Source: an uncultured Clostridia bacterium (lineage in GTDB: Bacteria; Bacillota; Clostridia; Oscillospirales; Acutalibacteraceae). Taken from it: a stretch of 8,586 nucleotides of DNA. Numbering within the stretch: position 1 is the first letter of the stretch; each line of letters opens with the position of its first letter. A program made the position numbers and the translations under genes. The notes below the pieces were generated by a model. That model made no database searches. It was not told the origin of the DNA and saw only the letters and a program-made list of their open reading frames with translations. The stretch covers positions 1 to 8,586 of the forward strand of contig CALWMQ010000177.1 in NCBI GenBank assembly GCA_944382025.1, read 5' to 3'. Shown here piece by piece: positions 1-6,112 of this stretch.

Positions 1-57
1 CGGGGGCCTGAGGAGAAAAAAACAAGCAAAAAAGCAGATCCAAAGCCGGAACCCTGA
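1..57 (+). CDS. C-terminal tail of upstream gene, possibly DNA topoisomerase I (partial)
   Basis: Frame 1 is open from the window edge to a TGA at 55-57 and encodes 18 residues rich in Lys, Glu and Pro (EEKKTSKKADPKPEP at the end). It stops 24 nt before the trmFO start. Basic, low-complexity C-terminal tails are typical of bacterial TopA, and topA directly precedes trmFO in many Bacillota, so the topA assignment rests on context and composition only. No domain of the protein lies inside the window. The open frame is short enough that chance cannot be excluded, although the Lys-rich content and close spacing favour a real gene end. Confidence 0.45.
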   Translation, partial: RGPEEKKTSKKADPKPEP

Positions 58-81
58 TGCCGGCGGACACAGGAGAAAGGA

Positions 82-1446
82 ATGGCGCAGGGCATGACCA
101 CCCAATCCATCACCGTCGTCGGTGCCGGCCTGGCGGGCTGTGAAGCGGCCTGGGCTATCGCGGGCGCCGGGATTCCGGTGACCCTTGTGGAGATGAAGCC
201 CCGGAAATATACGCCCGCCCATCATGAGGCGGGGTTTGCGGAGCTGGTTTGTTCCAACTCCCTGAAAGCCCGGCGGCTGGACAGCGCGGCGGGGTTACTG
301 AAGGAGGAAATGGCCTGGCTGGGTTCGGTATGCGTGGCGGCGGCCAGACGATGCGCCGTACCGGCCGGAGGAGCTTTGGCGGTAGACCGGGATCAATTTT
401 CTCTCCTGGTAACCGAGGCGATCCGAACCCATCCCTTGATTACGGTAGAATGCCGGGAAGTGACCGAGATCCCGGAGAAAGGGATTACGGTAATCGCTAC
501 CGGGCCGCTGACGGCTGATACCCTGGCCGCCCGGATCGCGGAACGATGGGGCGGAGGGCTCAGCTTCTACGATGCCGCCGCTCCCATTGTCACCCTGGAG
601 AGCGTGGACATGGACAGGGCTTTCCGGGCCTCCCGGTATGATCGGGAAGAAAGCGGGGAAGGAGACTACATCAATTGTCCCTTGAATAAAGAGGAATATG
701 AGGCTTTCCATGAGGCGTTGGTATCCGCGGATACCGCTCTGCTTCACGATTTTGATAAACCCCCTGTGTATGAGGGCTGTATGCCCATCGAGGTACTGGC
801 GAAGCGGGGCATGGATTCCATCCGCTTCGGTCCCATGAAGCCGGTGGGCCTGCGGGATCCCCGGACAGGCCATCGACCCTGGGCAGTACTCCAGCTCCGG
901 CGGGAGAATGCGGAAGGTTCCCTGCTGAACCTGGTCGGCTTTCAGACCAATTTGAAGTTCCCGGAACAGAAACGGGTGTTTGGGATGATCCCGGCGCTGA
1001 GAAACGCGGAATTTGTCCGGTATGGGGTCATGCACCGCAATACCTTTTTGGATTCCCCCCGGCTGCTGAACGCCGGGTATCAGGTACGGGAGGAACCGCG
1101 CCTCTTTTTTGCCGGACAGATGACCGGGGTGGAAGGTTACATGGAGAGCGCGGGTTCCGGGATGTTGGCGGGGATCAATGCGGTTCGGGCGCTGCGTGGA
1201 CAAGCTCCCCTGATCCTGCCCCGGGAAACCATGCTGGGTGCCTTAGCCGGCTATATTAGTGATGAGACGGTAATGAATTTCCAGCCCATGGGCGCTAATT
1301 TTGGCATACTCCCGCCTCTGCCGGAGCCTATTCGGGACAAGCGTTTACGTTACGGTGCCCTGGCGGACCGGGCATTGGCAGCTTTGAAACAAGTAATGAA
1401 GGCTCAGGGGTTCTCTGGGCCGCAAGAAAGGTCGAATCAAGAATGA
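82..1446 (+). CDS. trmFO: TrmFO, folate/FAD-dependent tRNA (m5U54) methyltransferase
   Basis: The product methylates U54 in the T-loop of tRNA, using methylenetetrahydrofolate as carbon donor and FADH2 as reductant; it is cytoplasmic. The 454 residues open with a Rossmann FAD-binding motif (GAGLAG, 14-19). The family block ELVCSNSLK contains Cys57, and EGCMPIEV contains Cys233; these correspond to the two functional cysteines of the B. subtilis enzyme (Cys53 and Cys226). Other family blocks are SVPAGGALAVDR-like (about 91-103), FYDAAAPIV (162-170), RYGVMHRNTF (313-322), FFAGQMTGVEGY (342-353) and NFQPMGANFG (399-408). Length is slightly above the usual 435-440, from the N-terminus and a hydrophilic C-terminal tail. 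ATG 82 has AGGAG at 71-75, six nt upstream. ATG 94 would match B. subtilis better at the N-terminus but has a weaker site. The stop overlaps the plsX start. Confidence 0.97.
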   Translation: MAQGMTTQSITVVGAGLAGCEAAWAIAGAGIPVTLVEMKPRKYTPAHHEAGFAELVCSNSLKARRLDSAAGLLKEEMAWLGSVCVAAARRCAVPAGGALAVDRDQFSLLVTEAIRTHPLITVECREVTEIPEKGITVIATGPLTADTLAARIAERWGGGLSFYDAAAPIVTLESVDMDRAFRASRYDREESGEGDYINCPLNKEEYEAFHEALVSADTALLHDFDKPPVYEGCMPIEVLAKRGMDSIRFGPMKPVGLRDPRTGHRPWAVLQLRRENAEGSLLNLVGFQTNLKFPEQKRVFGMIPALRNAEFVRYGVMHRNTFLDSPRLLNAGYQVREEPRLFFAGQMTGVEGYMESAGSGMLAGINAVRALRGQAPLILPRETMLGALAGYISDETVMNFQPMGANFGILPPLPEPIRDKRLRYGALADRALAALKQVMKAQGFSGPQERSNQE

Positions 1447-2453
1447 GAGTTATTGTGGATGCTTTTGGGGGGGACAACGCCCCGCTGGAAATCTTGAAAG
1501 GCGCTGCCCTGGCGGTGGCGGAGTACGGCCATACCGTGATCCTGACCGGCAAGGAAGAGGAAATTCGCCGGGTCGCTCAGGAAAATGCTATCAGCCTCCA
1601 GGGGATGGAAATCGTGGATGCCCCCGATGTGATTACCATGGACGATGAACCCAAAAGCGTACTGAAAGAACATAAGGACTGTTCTATGGCGGTAGGACTG
1701 CGGCTTCTGGGCGAGGGGAAAGGAGATGCTTTTGTCTCCGCCGGTAGCACCGGTGCCCTGATTATGGGTTCTACTTTCCTGGTCAAGCGGATCAAGGGGG
1801 TTTCCCGGGCTGCCCTGGCTCCTATGGTACCCTCTGACAAGGGACCCTTCATGCTGATTGATGCTGGCGGCAACGTGGACTGCCGTCCGGAAATGCTGCT
1901 CCAATTCGCCCATATGGGCAGCATCTATATGCAGAAGGTGATGAAAGGCGGCCAAAAGGCCACCGTAGGACTGCTCAACGTGGGAACCGAGGAACATAAA
2001 GGCGGAGAACTGCAGCATGCGGCTTACGCCTTGCTCAAGGAAAGCGGCCTGAACTTTGTGGGTAATGTGGAGGCGCGGGATGTGCCCGCGGGAGCGGTAG
2101 ATGTGCTGGTGGCCGATGGGTTCAGCGGGAATGTGCTGCTGAAGACCATGGAAGGAACCGCCGATATGCTGCTGGGGAACCTGAAAACCATTTTTCTTTC
2201 CAGCCTGGGGACCAAAATCGGCGCCTTGCTGATAAAGAATAAGCTGGGCGGACTGAAGAAAAAGCTGTCCACCTCGGCTACCGGCGGCGCACCCTTACTG
2301 GGAGTATCCAAGCCGGTAATCAAGGCTCACGGCAATTCCAAGGCGGAGGCCTTGAAAAACGCTGTCCGGGTAGCGGCGGAGTTCGCCAGCGCCGGAGTGA
2401 TCGAAGATATCGCCGCGGCGGTTAGAACGGAACCTGCCTCCAAGGCGGAATAA
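1443..2453 (+). CDS. plsX: PlsX, phosphate acyltransferase
   Basis: PlsX converts acyl-ACP and inorganic phosphate to acyl-phosphate, which PlsY uses to acylate glycerol-3-phosphate at the start of phospholipid synthesis; it is a peripheral membrane protein. The 336 residues match the family throughout: MRVIVDAFGGDNAP at the N-terminus, AGSTGA (100-105), the RIKGVSRAALAP block (116-127), LLNVGTE (177-183), GNVEARD (207-213), DGFSGNV (225-231) and KAHG (294-297). Length is close to the 333 of B. subtilis PlsX, and the N-terminus aligns without an extension. The ATG lies inside the trmFO stop (ATGA, 1443-1446), so translational coupling is likely. A GAAAGG at 1426-1431 is 11 nt upstream, which is far for a ribosome binding site. 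None of the frequent partners rpmF, fapR, fabD or fabG is adjacent. Confidence 0.97.
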   Translation: MRVIVDAFGGDNAPLEILKGAALAVAEYGHTVILTGKEEEIRRVAQENAISLQGMEIVDAPDVITMDDEPKSVLKEHKDCSMAVGLRLLGEGKGDAFVSAGSTGALIMGSTFLVKRIKGVSRAALAPMVPSDKGPFMLIDAGGNVDCRPEMLLQFAHMGSIYMQKVMKGGQKATVGLLNVGTEEHKGGELQHAAYALLKESGLNFVGNVEARDVPAGAVDVLVADGFSGNVLLKTMEGTADMLLGNLKTIFLSSLGTKIGALLIKNKLGGLKKKLSTSATGGAPLLGVSKPVIKAHGNSKAEALKNAVRVAAEFASAGVIEDIAAAVRTEPASKAE

Positions 2454-2482
2454 TTTTCACGCTGAGGTTTATATGGCCCTGT

Positions 2483-2512
2483 CTCAGGGGCAAGACTTGT
2501 ATGGCCACTGAG
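2483..2512 (+). other. Possible RNA hairpin in the plsX-ACP spacer
   Basis: CTCAG (2483-2487) pairs with CTGAG (2508-2512), and GGC (2489-2491) pairs with GCC (2504-2506) across a G/A mismatch. This gives an 8-bp interrupted stem with a 12-nt loop. A competing small hairpin pairs CCCTG (2477-2481) with CAGGG (2485-2489). No T-run follows, so it is not an intrinsic terminator. The spacer (2454-2582) holds no recognisable promoter and no FapR-like palindrome. It may be a processing or stability element, or chance. Confidence 0.25.
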
Positions 2513-2582
2513 GGCGAGGGTGTGGAAACTATGGGGCAGGTCCGTAATATCTGGGCTTGCCCGAGAGAAGGGAGGGTGCGAT

Positions 2583-2807
2583 ATGGTGCTGGAAAAGCTG
2601 GCCGCGCTGCTCAGCGACCAATACGGCTGTGACCCGGAGGACGTGACCATGGCGGCTACCCTGGATGAGCTGAACATCACCGATCATGAGCGAGGTGAGC
2701 TGGCCTTCACCTTGGAGGAAGTTTACGGCGTGGAAATTCCGGATGAGGCGCTGTCGGCCTTTGTTACGGTGGAAGATTTCGTGGGTTACATTGAGGATCG
2801 GCTGTAG
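2583..2807 (+). CDS. Acyl-carrier-protein-like protein lacking the phosphopantetheine serine
   Basis: The 74-residue acidic protein has the length and ends of an acyl carrier protein. Helix I is MVLEKLAALLSDQYGCDPEDVT (1-22), helix II/III matches the ACP pattern ELAFTLEEVYGVEIPDE (39-55), and the C-terminus VTVEDFVGYI (61-70) matches the last helix. In canonical ACPs a DSL motif at the start of helix II carries 4'-phosphopantetheine on Ser. Here the aligned segment is Thr33-Asp34-His35-Glu36, so Asp34 replaces the serine. The only serines are Ser11 and Ser58. The loop before helix II is one residue shorter than in E. coli AcpP. ATG 2583 is preceded by AGGGAGG six nt upstream; an in-frame GTG at 2520 would add 21 unconserved residues. 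Position between plsX and rnc is that of acpP in related genomes. It is either a degenerate paralogue or a protein with a structural or regulatory role; it should not be annotated as a working acyl carrier. Confidence 0.85.
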   Translation: MVLEKLAALLSDQYGCDPEDVTMAATLDELNITDHERGELAFTLEEVYGVEIPDEALSAFVTVEDFVGYIEDRL

Positions 2808-2816
2808 GGACGTTTC

Positions 2817-2836
2817 CTGACCGGAAGGCGGGTCAG
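2817..2836 (+). other. Small hairpin at the start of the rnc leader
   Basis: CTGACC (2817-2822) pairs perfectly with GGTCAG (2831-2836) around an 8-nt loop, 9 nt after the ACP-like gene's stop. An A-rich then GC-rich sequence follows, with no T-run, so it is unlikely to be an intrinsic terminator. It may protect the 3' end of the upstream message after processing, which is inference only. Confidence 0.3.
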
Positions 2837-2870
2837 AAAGCGGCCAGCACTCTGCGGGCACCGACGGCCG

Positions 2871-2971
2871 GCAGGCAGGGAACCGGATAGGCCTGCCCTG
2901 TGCAGCCATTATATATCCCGGCGGGGAGACACAACGGGCTGTTTACAGCAATGGCCCGGTTCCCGGCCTGC
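2871..2971 (+). promoter_or_regulatory. Long stem-loop in rnc 5' leader, candidate RNase III autoregulatory site
   Basis: The 16 nt at 2871-2886 are complementary to 2956-2971 at every position except A2877/G2965, giving helices of 6 and 9 bp. On the 3' side a second perfect helix follows at once: GCCATT (2905-2910) with AATGGC (2950-2955). GCTG (2938-2941) and CAGC (2946-2949) can form a small hairpin inside the apical loop. The basal stem ends 18 nt before the rnc ATG, just upstream of its ribosome binding site (AGGAAGG, 2977-2983). RNase III of E. coli is known to cleave a stem-loop in its own leader and so lower its mRNA level; a similar role here is inferred. A local 7-bp hairpin (2870-2876 with 2891-2897) would compete with the long fold. 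Confidence 0.6.
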
Positions 2972-2989
2972 GGAAAAGGAAGGATTATC

Positions 2990-3679
2990 ATGAGAGAAGC
3001 CATACAGGAGTTATCCGCAAAGCTGAATTACACCTTCCGGAATCCAGCGCTGCTGGAGGAGGCCCTGACCCATTCCTCCTATGCCAATGAGGGCCGCCAT
3101 GGCCTCCAGAGCAATGAGCGGCTGGAGTTCCTGGGAGATTCGGTTCTGGGATTTATTACCGCCGGATACCTGTTCCATAAGGAGAAAAGCCCGGAAGGGG
3201 AGCTGACAAAGCTGCGGGCGGCTCTGGTGTGCGAAAAGGCCCTCAGCTCTTACGCCCAGGCGCTGGGTCTGGGAGATTATTTGCTGCTGGGCCGTGGGGA
3301 ACAGCGTACGGGCGGGGCTTCCCGGCCCTCCATCCTGGCTGACGCCTTTGAGGCGGTTATCGCCGCTGTGTATCTGGACGGTGGGCTGGAGCCGGTGAAA
3401 CGGTATCTGCTTCCGTTTCTGGAAAAGGAAGCTTCTAACCAGAAGCGCCGCCATTTTAAGGATTATAAGACCACTCTCCAAGAGATCATCCAGCAGAACC
3501 CGGAAGAACGGCTGGACTATGTCTTGAAGAGTGAGTCCGGCCCGGATCATAATAAGTCGTTTCAGGTAGAGGTTCACCTGAATTCTAATGTGATTGGTAC
3601 CGGGATAGGCCGCAGCAAAAAGGAGGCGGAGCAACAGGCTGCCCGGGAAGCCCTGAAGCTCATGGGCTACGATGGGTAA
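2990..3679 (+). CDS. rnc: Ribonuclease III
   Basis: RNase III cleaves double-stranded RNA in the maturation of 16S and 23S rRNA and of some mRNAs and small RNAs. From ATG 2990 the protein has 229 residues, the normal length. The catalytic domain (about 5-150) contains the signature NERLEFLGDSVLG (42-54). Glu43, Glu46 and Asp50, together with Asp118 and Glu121 (ILADAFEA), correspond to E. coli Glu38, Glu41, Asp45, Asp114 and Glu117, so all metal-binding residues are present. The double-stranded RNA-binding domain follows (about 157-226), with GPDHNKSF and the basic GRSKKEAEQQAA helix (207-218). ATG 2990 has AGGAAGG six nt upstream. A longer in-frame GTG at 2900 would translate the leader hairpin and adds residues not found in the family. 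Its 3' end overlaps the next gene by 8 nt. Confidence 0.96.
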   Translation: MREAIQELSAKLNYTFRNPALLEEALTHSSYANEGRHGLQSNERLEFLGDSVLGFITAGYLFHKEKSPEGELTKLRAALVCEKALSSYAQALGLGDYLLLGRGEQRTGGASRPSILADAFEAVIAAVYLDGGLEPVKRYLLPFLEKEASNQKRRHFKDYKTTLQEIIQQNPEERLDYVLKSESGPDHNKSFQVEVHLNSNVIGTGIGRSKKEAEQQAAREALKLMGYDG

Positions 3680-4688
3680 GCATGTGAATGTGGGGCTGTT
3701 TGTGCCCCATGAGGGATGCCCTCACCGGTGCAGCTTCTGTGATCAGCGGGCGATTTCCGGACAGGCCGCGCCTTTGACGGCTGAGGAAGTGGAAACGGCC
3801 TGCCGTACGGCGGCTGATTCCATGGCGGTTCCCCCGGAACAGGCGGAAATCGCCTTTTTTGGCGGCAGCTTTACCGCCATACCCAGAGAGTACCGGTTAT
3901 CGTTGCTAAGGGCGGCCTATCCCTATGTGGAAAAAGGCCTGTTTGGAGGAATTCGTATTTCCACCCGCCCGGACTGTATTTCCCGGGAGATTTTGAGGGA
4001 ACTGAAGGAGTATGGTGTTACTGCCGTGGAGTTGGGCGCCCAGAGCATGAGCCCAGAGGTGCTGATCAAGAACCACCGGGGTCATTCCCCGGAAGATGTG
4101 AGGACGGCTTCCCGTTTGATCCGGGAGGCCGGGGTGTCTCTGGGACTGCAAATGATGACCGGACTGCCGGGGGATACCCCTGAACAGGCGTGGAGTACCG
4201 CACAGGCATTGGCGGCGCTGGAGCCGGATACCATGCGGATTTATCCCACCTTGATTATGGAAGGTACTTTGCTGGCTCGCTGGTACGAGACGGGGCAGTA
4301 TAGGCCTGAAACGCTGGAAGAGGCGGTTGATCTTTGCGCCGGGCTGCTGGCGTTTTTTGAGGGGCTGGGGATCCGGGTGATCCGCCTGGGTCTCCACGCC
4401 GAGGAAGGGATGACCCGCCATCTGGTAGCGGGACCTTGGCATCCCGCTTTCCGGGAGCTGTGCGAAAGCCGCCTGTATCTGGACAGGGCACTGGAATCGC
4501 TGGAAACAGCTGCCTTCCCCTCAGAAAAAGAGGAGTGGTATTTATCGGTTCACCCAACCGCTGTCTCCAAGATGACAGGGCAGAGACGGGAGAATGTCCG
4601 GCGCCTCCTGGACCGGGGATACCGGGTGAAAATTGTTGGTGATCCACAGGTTCCTCTGGGCCGGGTGCAGGTGCTGCGCCTAAGATGA
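3672..4688 (+). CDS. Elp3-like radical SAM protein without acetyltransferase domain
   Basis: This is a radical SAM enzyme of the Elp3-related group (COG1243-like) that is often found beside rnc in Clostridia. The [4Fe-4S] cluster ligands are Cys16, Cys20 and Cys23 in GCPHRCSFC, the canonical CX3CX2C spacing. Further marks are the GGSFT motif (64-68), STRPD (97-101), the ELGAQS strand (120-125) and MTGLPGDT (162-169). At 338 residues it holds the radical SAM barrel and a short C-terminal part (about 240-338) but no GNAT domain as in true Elp3, so tRNA cm5U modification should not be assumed; substrate is unknown. The ATG at 3672 lies within the last codons of rnc (8-nt overlap) and has no good ribosome binding site, suggesting coupled translation. 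The N-terminus aligns with homologues (FVPHEGCPH), supporting this start. Confidence 0.9.
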   Translation: MGKHVNVGLFVPHEGCPHRCSFCDQRAISGQAAPLTAEEVETACRTAADSMAVPPEQAEIAFFGGSFTAIPREYRLSLLRAAYPYVEKGLFGGIRISTRPDCISREILRELKEYGVTAVELGAQSMSPEVLIKNHRGHSPEDVRTASRLIREAGVSLGLQMMTGLPGDTPEQAWSTAQALAALEPDTMRIYPTLIMEGTLLARWYETGQYRPETLEEAVDLCAGLLAFFEGLGIRVIRLGLHAEEGMTRHLVAGPWHPAFRELCESRLYLDRALESLETAAFPSEKEEWYLSVHPTAVSKMTGQRRENVRRLLDRGYRVKIVGDPQVPLGRVQVLRLR

Positions 4689-4698
4689 GACAGGAACG

Positions 4699-4733
4699 GT
4701 GGGGAAGCGGTACCCGACGGAGCCGTTTCCCAC
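4699..4733 (+). other. Stem-loop between radical SAM gene and cidA
   Basis: GTGGGGAA (4699-4706) pairs with TTTCCCAC (4726-4733), including one G-T pair. After a bulged G4707, CGGT (4708-4711) pairs with GCCG (4722-4725), leaving a 10-nt loop. The stem is 12 bp. The following sequence (ataggctgtcc) lacks a T-run, so it is not a standard intrinsic terminator. It sits in the 66-87 nt spacer before the cidA/lrgB pair and could attenuate or process the transcript at that boundary. Confidence 0.4.
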
Positions 4734-4775
4734 ATAGGCTGTCCAAACTGTAAAATGGAAGAAGATTCGCCCTAT

Positions 4776-5279
4776 ATGAAAATTTTATTGCAAATCGCGT
4801 TGGTGTTTGGGGTATGCCTTGTGGGTGAGGGGATTGGACTGCTGCTGCCCATCCCGTTCCCAGCCAGCGTCATCAGTATGGTATTGCTGTTTGTTCTGCT
4901 GGTGTGCAGGGTGATCAAACCGGATCACATCCGGGAGAAAGCCCGCTTTCTGTCGGCCAACATGGCCTTTTTCTTTATACCCGCGGGGGTGGGGATCATG
5001 GATCAATATCCCGTGATCCGGGAGCATCTTTTGGTGTTGCTGTTGATCTGCCTGGTTACCACAGTGCTGACCTTCGGCGCCACTGCCTTGACGGTGAAAG
5101 GGGTGCTGTACATCCAGCACCATTTATCTCCTCCGGGGAATGGAAAGTCGGCATCTGACGCCGATGCAGCCTCCTCCCTCATTCTGGATGGAGGGGAGCA
5201 TATGGGCGTTTCGGCAGAGCGGAACGCCCGGGAGACATCCATGGCTTCCCGGGAAAGAGAACAGGAGGGAGCCGTATGA
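4776..5279 (+). CDS. CidA/LrgA family membrane protein
   Basis: The protein belongs to the CidA/LrgA holin-like family, which pairs with LrgB/CidB; such pairs have been linked to murein hydrolase control and, in B. subtilis PftAB and streptococcal LrgAB, to pyruvate transport. From ATG 4776 it has 167 residues with four predicted membrane segments (about 4-23, 29-46, 60-78 and 86-106). Family blocks include PIPFPASVISMVLLF (25-39), the loop VIKPDHIREKARFL (46-59) and FFIPAGVGIMD (66-76). Residues about 116-167 form a hydrophilic tail not usual for the family. ATG 4776 (MKILLQIALVF) fits the family N-terminus and has GGAAGAAG at 4757-4764. ATG 4755 would add seven polar residues without a ribosome binding site. 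The stop overlaps lrgB. Confidence 0.88.
   Translation: MKILLQIALVFGVCLVGEGIGLLLPIPFPASVISMVLLFVLLVCRVIKPDHIREKARFLSANMAFFFIPAGVGIMDQYPVIREHLLVLLLICLVTTVLTFGATALTVKGVLYIQHHLSPPGNGKSASDADAASSLILDGGEHMGVSAERNARETSMASREREQEGAV
5263..5268 (+). promoter_or_regulatory. Ribosome binding site of lrgB
   Basis: A perfect AGGAGG lies 7 nt before the lrgB ATG and inside the end of the cidA reading frame. It is the strongest Shine-Dalgarno match in the window. The overlapping start therefore does not depend on reinitiation alone, and LrgB may be made in excess of CidA. Confidence 0.75.
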
Positions 5280-5953
5280 AGGAATTATTTTCCTCCCCGC
5301 TGTTTGGTATCGTACTATGTATCGCCGCGTTTGGGGCGGGAGTATGGCTGCAGAAAAAACTGAAATCCCCCTTTTGTCATCCCCTGTTGGTGGCGGTGGC
5401 GCTGATTATCGCCGTGCTCAAGGTGTTCCGTATTCCCTATGAGGACTTCAATCAGGGTGGGGAGATCGTTTCCTTGTTTCTGGGACCGGCTACAGCTGTA
5501 CTTGCCCTGTCGATTTACAACCAGATAGAAGTGCTGAAAAAACATTTTCTCCCCATTTTGATGGGGTGCCTGGTAGGATCGCTGACCTCCATGGGCAGCG
5601 CCTGGCTGCTATGCAGGCTTTTCGGGCTTGACGAGGCCCTGACTGCCGCCATGCTGCCCAAGTCGGTGACCACCCCTATTGCCATGGGGATTTCCGAGGC
5701 TCATGGCGGCGTAGTGGCGGTGACGGTGGCAGCGGTGATCGTTACGGGCATCCTGGGGGCGATGCTGGCTCCTCTGCTGATTAAGCTGTTTCGAGTGAAG
5801 GATCCGGTGGCCGCCGGGGTGGCCATGGGAACCGCCAGCCATGCCGTAGGCACCGCCAAAGCCCTGGAAATGGGGGAAATTCAGGGCGCCATGAGCAGTA
5901 TCGCTATAGGGGTTGCGGGACTGCTGACGGTTGTGTTATCCTTATTTGTGTAG
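5276..5953 (+). CDS. lrgB: LrgB/CidB family membrane protein
   Basis: This is the partner of the preceding CidA/LrgA-like protein; the two probably form a membrane complex for export control or for pyruvate or other small-molecule transport. The 225 residues are of family length and hydrophobic throughout, with about six to seven membrane segments (first at 9-26). LrgB hallmarks are clear: LFLGPATAVLALSIYNQ (67-83), LPKSVTTPIAM (127-137) and GTASHAVGTAKA (185-196). The start is fixed by the AGGAGG site and by an ATGA overlap with the cidA stop (5276-5279). The gene ends with TAG at 5951-5953, followed at once by a probable terminator. Physiological role in this organism cannot be read from sequence. 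Confidence 0.94.
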   Translation: MKELFSSPLFGIVLCIAAFGAGVWLQKKLKSPFCHPLLVAVALIIAVLKVFRIPYEDFNQGGEIVSLFLGPATAVLALSIYNQIEVLKKHFLPILMGCLVGSLTSMGSAWLLCRLFGLDEALTAAMLPKSVTTPIAMGISEAHGGVVAVTVAAVIVTGILGAMLAPLLIKLFRVKDPVAAGVAMGTASHAVGTAKALEMGEIQGAMSSIAIGVAGLLTVVLSLFV

Positions 5954-5959
5954 TATCCC

Positions 5960-5987
5960 AGGGCGGGGAAGTATCCCGGCTTTTTTT
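5960..5987 (+). terminator. Probable weak intrinsic terminator after lrgB
   Basis: GCGGG (5963-5967) pairs with CCCGGC (5975-5980) with one bulged G; a G-T pair closes the loop side and A/G-to-T pairs extend the base. Seven consecutive T follow directly (5981-5987). It begins 6 nt after the lrgB stop. The stem is short and bulged, so some read-through into smc is likely. The octamer AGTATCCC occurs twice here (5952-5959 and 5970-5977). The rest of the spacer to 6112 shows no convincing promoter. Confidence 0.5.
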
Positions 5988-6112
5988 CAGATACTGTGTG
6001 CCTCCTCGCCAGCCGGGACGGCGGCTTTCAATGGGACGGGCTGTCTTGGTTTCTCCCGGCGCAGCGGAAAACACGTTGATCATTCTCAATCTTTGAGCAG
6101 GAAGTGACGAAC

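Noticed and set aside
295..1203. A 302-codon minus-strand open frame within trmFO
   Set aside because: trmFO is fully supported by family motifs across the same bases; the antisense translation has no recognisable domain.
2520..2582. Longer GTG start for the ACP-like gene
   Set aside because: The added 21 residues do not resemble any ACP N-terminus, and ATG 2583 has a strong, well-spaced ribosome binding site.
2861..2975. Mobile palindromic repeat or MITE in the rnc leader
   Set aside because: No target-site duplication flanks the arms and no second copy is seen in the window; a leader structure fits better.
2900..2989. Longer GTG start for rnc
   Set aside because: It would translate through the leader stem, lacks a ribosome binding site, and adds 30 residues absent from RNase III proteins.
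4726..4756. Promoter before cidA (TTTCCC ... TAAAAT)
   Set aside because: The -35 match is poor and the 19-nt spacing is off optimum; not enough to call.
5974..6018. Antiterminator controlling smc
   Set aside because: The complementary 3' strand (6011-6018) is transcribed only after the T-run, so it could not prevent termination in the classical way.
6085..6097. Small palindrome CTCAATCTTTGAG before the smc ribosome binding site
   Set aside because: Five base pairs around a 3-nt loop is within chance and has no known operator match.
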